A DNA stretch of 36,345 bases, from assembly GCA_902497145.1 (NCBI GenBank), contig CABVDR010000023.1, positions 1 to 36,345 of the forward strand. The letters run 5' to 3'. Below are positions 32,241-36,345 of the stretch, one piece after another (within the stretch, counting starts at the first letter, position 1; every line of letters begins with the position of its first letter). The position numbers were made by a program, and so were the translations under genes. This DNA is from an uncultured Oscillospiraceae bacterium (GTDB taxonomy: Bacteria; Bacillota; Clostridia; Oscillospirales; Oscillospiraceae). Under the pieces are notes generated by a model. It ran no database searches and was not told the origin of the DNA. It worked only from the letters and a program-made list of their open reading frames with translations.

Positions 32241-32663
32241 TCACAGGATCAGGCGCCAGCCCAGCAGAAGCAGGCACAAAGCCGTCAGTGCAGTGGTCAC
32301 CGCCAGGCTGAGCAGGGTGTTTAAAATCCCCTGCCGATCAAATTCCCGGGCAATAAGGCCTGGCAGCACGATGCCCAGGGCGCTGACCGGGATCAGATCC
32401 CACGCGCTGGCCGCCGCACTGAGAGACACCGCCAGCAAAATCAGCACCGCAAACCGCCGCCGCCCGTATAAAATGAGCCCTCTGGCCAGCAGCCGGCACA
32501 GCCCCATGGCCGCCAGAGCCACCACAAGGGTGCACACAATCCGCCCGGGGTTTTGCAGATTCAGCACCAGATACCCCGAGATAATCAGTCCCGCAGACAG
32601 CCCGGTGATCTCCGTATAAATAAGGCTGATAATTACGCCCAGTAAAATCGTCTGGTCATACAA
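32241..32663 (-). CDS. pgsC: Poly-gamma-glutamate biosynthesis protein PgsC/CapC
   Basis: This 140-residue protein has four to five membrane helices and the CapC signature: GVIISLIYTEITGLSAG and LIISGYLVL at the N-terminus (family consensus SLxxxExTGxxPGGLIxPGYLxL). The start is a TTG at 32663, because AAGGAGGGA lies eight bases upstream and no ATG fits; the TTG overlaps the pgsB stop as TTGTATGA. PgsC forms the membrane core of the synthase with PgsB. Length is close to the Bacillus protein (149). Confidence 0.92.
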   Translation of the reverse strand: MYDQTILLGVIISLIYTEITGLSAGLIISGYLVLNLQNPGRIVCTLVVALAAMGLCRLLARGLILYGRRRFAVLILLAVSLSAAASAWDLIPVSALGIVLPGLIAREFDRQGILNTLLSLAVTTALTALCLLLLGWRLIL

Positions 32664-33780
32664 AGGCAGTTCCCTCCTTCCGGACCCGCTCCATCAGGGC
32701 GCGGCCCTCTCCCGCGATGTTGCCCACCGCAAATACGGCGCAGTTCTGGTCCAGGCCAGAAAAATCCAGCTCCTGGGCCCTGGCAAACCAGGTCACCTGG
32801 GCGTCTGGCAGATGCCGGGCCAGGCCGCGCTGCATATAGCTGCGGGAGGCTCCCAGCAGCCAGATCTCCTGAGGCTTGAGCGCCAGGCAGACCTGCAGCA
32901 TGTCCTGGGTGCGGCTGCCCCGGTCGGCCCGGTTGTTGACCAACAAAATCAGTCTGCGCTGCCTCAGCTCGTACTTCTCCGCCATCTGCTCCCACACCAT
33001 GCAGGTGGACTGAATATCATTGATGGACAGCCCGTTGATCCAGACACTGCCGTGGATGCGGTGCAGGGTGAGGGCATAGGGATCCCGCTTGTAGTGGCGC
33101 ATTCCCTCCAGGGCGGTGTCCCGGTCCACCCCCAGATGCTCACACACCGCCAGGGCCAGGGCAATATTTTCCGGAAAGTCAAACTCGGGCTCGTCCCCCC
33201 GGGGCCGCACGGCCACAAATTGGCTGCCCAGGGTTTTGGCTGCCCCGGCCATCTGCTGGGCCAGATGCTCCTCACCGGTAAACAAAACGCCCCCTCGGGG
33301 CACCGTGTTGCATAGCGCGGTGCAGATCTCGGGCAGGGTCTGTCCCATCACATCGGTGTGGTCCCGGCGCACATTGGTGATCACCCCCACATCGGCCTGG
33401 AGTATGCGGTGCTGGGCCGTATACTGCAGTTCCGGCTGGATGGCCATGCACTCCACCACCAGCACCTGGGCCTGCTGCTGGGCCGCCTTCTTTAAAATTC
33501 CAATCTGCTCCTTGATGTTGGCCTTGCCCCGGCGGATAATGGGCAGCTCCCGGCCGTCCACCTCCAGGGTCATGGGGTCGGTACCCGTGGTTTTGGTGAA
33601 TACCCTTAACCCGCCAGCCCGCAGTCCCGCATCAATGAGGCGGCAGGTGGTGGATTTTCCCCGGGTCCCGTTTACATGGACCACATGGGGCAGGCTCCGG
33701 CGGGCCGCCTGGACCTGTCTGGCCTCTACCCACAGGGCCAGCAGATAGAGCAATGATAATAGGGCGATAAGCCAAGCCAT
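32656..33780 (-). CDS. pgsB: Poly-gamma-glutamate synthase PgsB/CapB
   Basis: PgsB is the amide ligase that joins glutamates through their gamma-carboxyl groups using ATP. This 374-residue protein has an N-terminal helix (3-17), the Mur-ligase-like P-loop HVNGTRGKSTTCRLI (36-50), FTKTTGTDP, the segment IVVECMAIQPELQ-type (VVECMAIQPELQ), and TNVRRDHTDVMG with the metal/glutamate-site residues. The C-terminal domain includes LLVNNRADRGSRT. Of two ATGs six bases apart, the second (33780) has GGAG at good spacing. It is the first gene of a six-gene operon through the response regulator. Confidence 0.95.
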   Translation of the reverse strand: MAWLIALLSLLYLLALWVEARQVQAARRSLPHVVHVNGTRGKSTTCRLIDAGLRAGGLRVFTKTTGTDPMTLEVDGRELPIIRRGKANIKEQIGILKKAAQQQAQVLVVECMAIQPELQYTAQHRILQADVGVITNVRRDHTDVMGQTLPEICTALCNTVPRGGVLFTGEEHLAQQMAGAAKTLGSQFVAVRPRGDEPEFDFPENIALALAVCEHLGVDRDTALEGMRHYKRDPYALTLHRIHGSVWINGLSINDIQSTCMVWEQMAEKYELRQRRLILLVNNRADRGSRTQDMLQVCLALKPQEIWLLGASRSYMQRGLARHLPDAQVTWFARAQELDFSGLDQNCAVFAVGNIAGEGRALMERVRKEGTAFV

Positions 33781-33850
33781 GGGCATTCTCCTTTCCACCT
33801 CAGCCCGTTGTCCCGCTGGAAGGGTCGCTGCTTCCTTAATTTTAATTAAG

Positions 33851-33897
33851 CTTATAAATGTCCTGCTGACCTTGTCAAGAGAGAAATATGAGAAAAA
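33851..33897 (-). promoter_or_regulatory. Promoter with inverted-orientation GAGAAA repeat, pgsB operon (copy c)
   Basis: On the minus strand a perfect TTGACA (33878-33873) and TATAAG (33856-33851) are 16 bp apart. Abutting the -35, plus-strand GAGAAA hexamers start at 33881 and 33890, only 9 bp apart and inverted relative to copies a, b and d. A strong -35 with a reversed site suggests different, possibly weaker or negative, control here. Confidence 0.6.
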
Positions 33898-33944
33898 CCC
33901 AGGCACCAAGCCGCCGCGCCGGGGCTTTGCAGGAATAAGAAAGC

Positions 33945-33980
33945 GCCCCCTGGCCCAAGAACGCTTGGGTCGGGGAGCAC
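33945..33980. terminator. Hairpin after the second gamma-glutamyltransferase gene
   Basis: CCCAAG-AACG-CTTGGG (33955-33970) forms the core of a longer GC-rich stem GCCCC...GGGGAGC. On the minus strand CTTTCTTATT follows, a moderate U-tract. It lies about 80 bp after the GGT2 stop and 50 bp before the pgsB promoter. Confidence 0.6.
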
Positions 33981-34061
33981 TTGTTCTGCTTCACTCACCG
34001 AGGACAAACGGCCTGCGCCGTCTGTTTCGGGGGCAGGAAATCCAGAGGCTGCCCAGCCGGA

Positions 34062-35879
34062 TTAGAAGCCCAGCGCCTTGCCGTCACGGCGGGGATCGCC
34101 GGCGCCGTCCAGCGTTCCGTCCTCCGCATACCGCACCGCGTTGACGGAGCCGAAGCTGCGGTTCCAATCGTCGTCGGGGTTGCAGATGTGGCCAATGGCG
34201 GTCAGCTGGTCAATCACGTCCTGGCTGATCCGGGTCTCATAGTTAATGGTGTTATTGTTGTAGCCGGAAATGCGGGGCGCATCCACCGCCTCCTGCATGG
34301 TCATGCCGTGGTCAATGAGGTTGGAAATCACCTGGGCCACGGTGGCGATGATGGTGGTGCCGCCGGGGCTGCCCAGCACGGCAAAGGGCTTGCCGTCCTT
34401 CATGATGATGGTGGGGCTCATAGAGCTCAGAGGAGTCTTGCCGCCGGCAATGGAGTTGGGGTGGTCAGCGCCCACCACAAAGTCATCCATCTCGTTGTTG
34501 AGCACAAAGCCGTAGCCATCCACTGCCACGCCGTTGCCGAAGTAGCCGTTGACGGTGCAGGTGACGGAGACCATATTGCCCTCTGCATCCGCCACAGAGT
34601 AGTGGGTGGTGTCCTCGTGCTCAAACATCCAGGGATCGTCGGGGAGAACGGTCTCCATGCTGGTATTGGGGTCGATCTTGGCCGCCAGAGTCTTGGCGTA
34701 GTCCTTGCTGATCAGGCCGTCAATGGGCACGTCCACAAACTTGGTGTCGCCCATGTACTCGCCCCGGTCGGCGTAGGCCATCTTAAAGGCCTCAGCGATG
34801 AGGTGCAGCTCCTCGGCAGAGCAGTCCTCCATGGAGGGCAGGTCAAAGTTTTCCAGAATGTTCAGGATCTCCAGGATGATGGTGCCGCCGGAGGAGGGGG
34901 AGGGGGAGGAGATGATGTCGTAGCCCCGGTAGCTGCCCACCACAGGCTCCATCACCTCAACCTGGTAATTGGCCATATCCTCCATAGTAAACAGGCCGCC
35001 GTACTTGTTGTTGTTGTCCACAATGGCCTGGGCGATCTCGCCCTTATAGAACACATCCGCACCCTGGTCGGCGATCAGCTGCAGGGTCTTGGCGTAGTCG
35101 GGGTTCTTAAAGATGTCGCCCACCTCGTAGGGCAGGAGCATCCCGTCCACATCCTTCAGGAACAGGTCGCCCGACTCAGAGTACAGGGTAAGCTTATCAT
35201 AGCTGTTGGACATATCGTTGGCCAGGGTGGGGGTAACGGTAAAGCCCTTGTTGGCCAGCTCAATCACGGGGGCCAGCACCTCTTCCCGGCTCATGGTGCC
35301 GTAATTCTCCAGGGCATACAGCCAGCCGGCCACGTTGCCGGGGATACCGGCGGCCTTGCCGCCCATGCTCTTTTGGTTGCCGATGACGGTGGTAGTGCCC
35401 TCGGCATTGGTGGTGGTCTGCCACATATCGGGGGTGGCCGCGGCAGGGGCACACTCACGGAAGTTGAGGAAGAGGGTCTCGCCGGTCTCCGCGGAGTAGA
35501 GGGTCATAAAGCCGCCGCCGCCCAGACCGGTGGCGTTGGGTTCCGTCAGGCCCAGGGCAAAACCCACGGCGACAGCGGCGTCCACCGCGTTGCCGCCCTG
35601 CTCCATGATCATCTTGCCGATCTTGGAGGCCTCATATTTACCGGAGGAAACCACGCCGGTGGAACCGGTCGCGTCGCGGCCGGTGGTGGTGAGGGAATAA
35701 TCTTCATTCCACAGGACAAAATCGTCCAGGGAGGTGTAGTTCTCCTCCTGGGAGGAGCTGTCTGCAGAGGAGCTAGAACTGCCGGAGCCGCTGCTGCTGG
35801 GGTTGCTGTTGCTGCAGCCGGCGATAGACAGGGTCATTGCGGAGGCAAGGGCTAATGCTAAAAACCGATTACGTCTCAT
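34062..35879 (-). CDS. ggt: Gamma-glutamyltransferase, lipoprotein form (GGT2)
   Basis: This 605-residue precursor has a lipobox (TLSIAGC, Cys22), a Ser-rich linker, and the full GGT fold: LGLTEPNATGLGGGGFM, the processing site Thr424 in EDTTHYSVADAEGN, LNNEMDDF, TPLSSMSPT and GSPGGTT. All these match the classic enzyme, unlike GGT1. It also ends in GAGDPRRDGKALGF, as GGT1 ends GADPRRDGKALGF, so the two are paralogues. GGGAG precedes the ATG. It is its own unit, just upstream of the pgs operon. In Bacillus anthracis the related CapD acts on polyglutamate capsule; here the role could be polymer cleavage or anchoring. Confidence 0.95.
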   Translation of the reverse strand: MRRNRFLALALASAMTLSIAGCSNSNPSSSGSGSSSSSADSSSQEENYTSLDDFVLWNEDYSLTTTGRDATGSTGVVSSGKYEASKIGKMIMEQGGNAVDAAVAVGFALGLTEPNATGLGGGGFMTLYSAETGETLFLNFRECAPAAATPDMWQTTTNAEGTTTVIGNQKSMGGKAAGIPGNVAGWLYALENYGTMSREEVLAPVIELANKGFTVTPTLANDMSNSYDKLTLYSESGDLFLKDVDGMLLPYEVGDIFKNPDYAKTLQLIADQGADVFYKGEIAQAIVDNNNKYGGLFTMEDMANYQVEVMEPVVGSYRGYDIISSPSPSSGGTIILEILNILENFDLPSMEDCSAEELHLIAEAFKMAYADRGEYMGDTKFVDVPIDGLISKDYAKTLAAKIDPNTSMETVLPDDPWMFEHEDTTHYSVADAEGNMVSVTCTVNGYFGNGVAVDGYGFVLNNEMDDFVVGADHPNSIAGGKTPLSSMSPTIIMKDGKPFAVLGSPGGTTIIATVAQVISNLIDHGMTMQEAVDAPRISGYNNNTINYETRISQDVIDQLTAIGHICNPDDDWNRSFGSVNAVRYAEDGTLDGAGDPRRDGKALGF

Positions 35880-35963
35880 TTTCTCGTCTCCCTTATGGCT
35901 TTTTCACAAATTGCAACGACTTTTTCTCCTTTGGTGCACCATATCGCACAACCTGTTAACTAA

Positions 35964-36010
35964 AAATTAACATATTCTTTATAGCCCGTCAATTTTCTCT
36001 CTTTTTTCTC
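35964..36010 (-). promoter_or_regulatory. Promoter region with TTTCTC direct repeat, GGT2 (copy d)
   Basis: Hexamers TTTCTC (plus strand) start at 35994 and 36005, 11 bp apart, with TCTTT between. One base downstream on the minus strand lies TTGACG (35992-35987). The best -10 is a poor TAATTT (35969-35964) at 17 bp, so the core promoter is less certain than in copies a and b. Confidence 0.6.
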
Positions 36011-36013
36011 TCG

Positions 36014-36047
36014 GCAAAAAAGAGGAGCGACGGATTCCCGTCGCTCC
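36014..36047 (-). terminator. Terminator of the D-2-hydroxyacid dehydrogenase gene
   Basis: A perfect 10-bp stem GGAGCGACGG/CCGTCGCTCC around ATTC is followed on the minus strand by CTCTTTTTTG. The U-tract runs directly into the copy d operator, separating the two units by almost nothing. Confidence 0.9.
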
Positions 36048-36064
36048 TACCGGTTTTCAGCAGA

Positions 36065-36117
36065 GGCGAAGCACGGCTTCGCCGGAAGTTCTTTGCCAAG
36101 CTTTCTTTCAAGAAAGC
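36065..36117. repeat. Possible divergent relative of the two-hairpin repeat (copy C)
   Basis: Read on the minus strand, a palindrome with 8-bp arms GCTTTCTT/AAGAAAGC around a two-base centre is followed by a linker containing GGCAAAGAAC. A second hairpin GGCGAAG/CTTCGCC with a five-base loop comes after. The layout matches copies A and B, but the sequence does not clearly do so. The first hairpin spans the dehydrogenase stop codon. Confidence 0.4.
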
Positions 36118-36345
36118 GGAAGGGGGCCGTTTACCACAAAGTTGGGCTGCTTGCCCTCCTGGATAAGCTTGACGTTGTTCCACATGTTGGCGTGGGCCCG
36201 GCGGAAGGAGCCGCCAGTGTTGCCCCCCAAATGAGGCGAGTACACCGCCCGGTGGGCAATCTCCGCGGGCAGATCCACCAGGGGGTGGTCGGCGGGGGTG
36301 GGCTCGGGGGCCAGAACGTCGAAGCCCGCGCCGCCCAAGCGGCCG
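36108..36345 (-). CDS. D-2-hydroxyacid dehydrogenase, C-terminal part (5' end beyond window)
   Basis: The last 78 residues or so are visible: GRLGGAGFDVLAPEPTPADHPLVDLPAE-like start (GGAGFDVLAPEP), then VYSPHLGGNTGGSFRRAHANMW and NFVVNG. GAGxDVLxxEP...SPHxGG is the C-terminal NAD-domain signature of D-2-hydroxyacid dehydrogenases; the His in SPHLGG is the catalytic acid. The substrate cannot be told from this part. The frame is open to the window edge, so the gene is cut, not broken. It ends TGA inside a palindrome. Confidence 0.88.
   Translation of the reverse strand, partial: GRLGGAGFDVLAPEPTPADHPLVDLPAEIAHRAVYSPHLGGNTGGSFRRAHANMWNNVKLIQEGKQPNFVVNGPLPLS

Noticed and set aside
33981..35855. 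624-codon open frame on the plus strand
   Set aside because: It is the exact antisense of GGT2. Its product is a His/Gly/Val-rich string typical of the complement of a GC-rich gene, and it lacks a ribosome-binding site.

Overview
The window is a GC-rich chromosomal segment of an anaerobic, spore-forming Firmicute. The most likely group is Oscillospiraceae (Flavonifractor/Lawsonibacter/Oscillibacter-like). This rests on GC-rich clostridial codon use with strong AGGAGG ribosome-binding sites, an alpha/beta-type small acid-soluble spore protein, Rnf-type electron-transport genes, amino-acid metabolism genes and short AT-rich intergenic hairpins. The genus is inferred from style, not from a marker gene.

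Layout. 1-2156: end of prfC and a Cof-type HAD phosphatase. 2200-5791: a compact Rnf cluster, rnfC, an rnfD-rnfG fusion and rnfA, with no rnfB or rnfE. 5848-9605: small and housekeeping-type genes (DUF1540, membrane proteins, SseB-like, SfsA). 9625-11071: an operon on the minus strand with rpe, a DUF4177 microprotein, recR and a membrane protein. 11072-11683: a hairpin-rich gene-free block. 11684-12904: ilvA. 13150-16758: xpaC, a small membrane protein, telA, an unknown gene and a TPM-domain protein. 16891-17880: an SSB-like tandem OB-fold protein and a spore SASP. 18183-22452: an amino-acid-type ABC importer and a YtcJ-like amidohydrolase.

22533-35879 holds the most interesting region, with every gene on the minus strand. 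It has four transcription units: (i) a DUF6305-like lipoprotein, a DctM-like permease, a 49-residue membrane microprotein and a membrane-anchored AstE/aspartoacylase-like hydrolase; (ii) a lipoprotein gamma-glutamyltransferase; (iii) pgsB-pgsC-pgsW (poly-gamma-glutamate synthesis), a second AstE-like lipoprotein, a multipass sensor kinase and a CitB-type response regulator; (iv) a second lipoprotein gamma-glutamyltransferase. A repeated element made of two TTTCTC (GAGAAA) hexamers sits against the -35 region of all four units. In three units it has the same orientation and an 11-bp period. In front of pgsB it is inverted with a 9-bp period. I infer one regulon, probably read by the regulator encoded inside unit (iii), that couples synthesis, extracellular cleavage and uptake of gamma-glutamyl material.

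The window ends in the C-terminal part of a D-2-hydroxyacid dehydrogenase. A two-hairpin intergenic element occurs at 11291-11348 and 20695-20751 with compensatory stem changes; a weaker relative may overlap the stop codon of the last gene.
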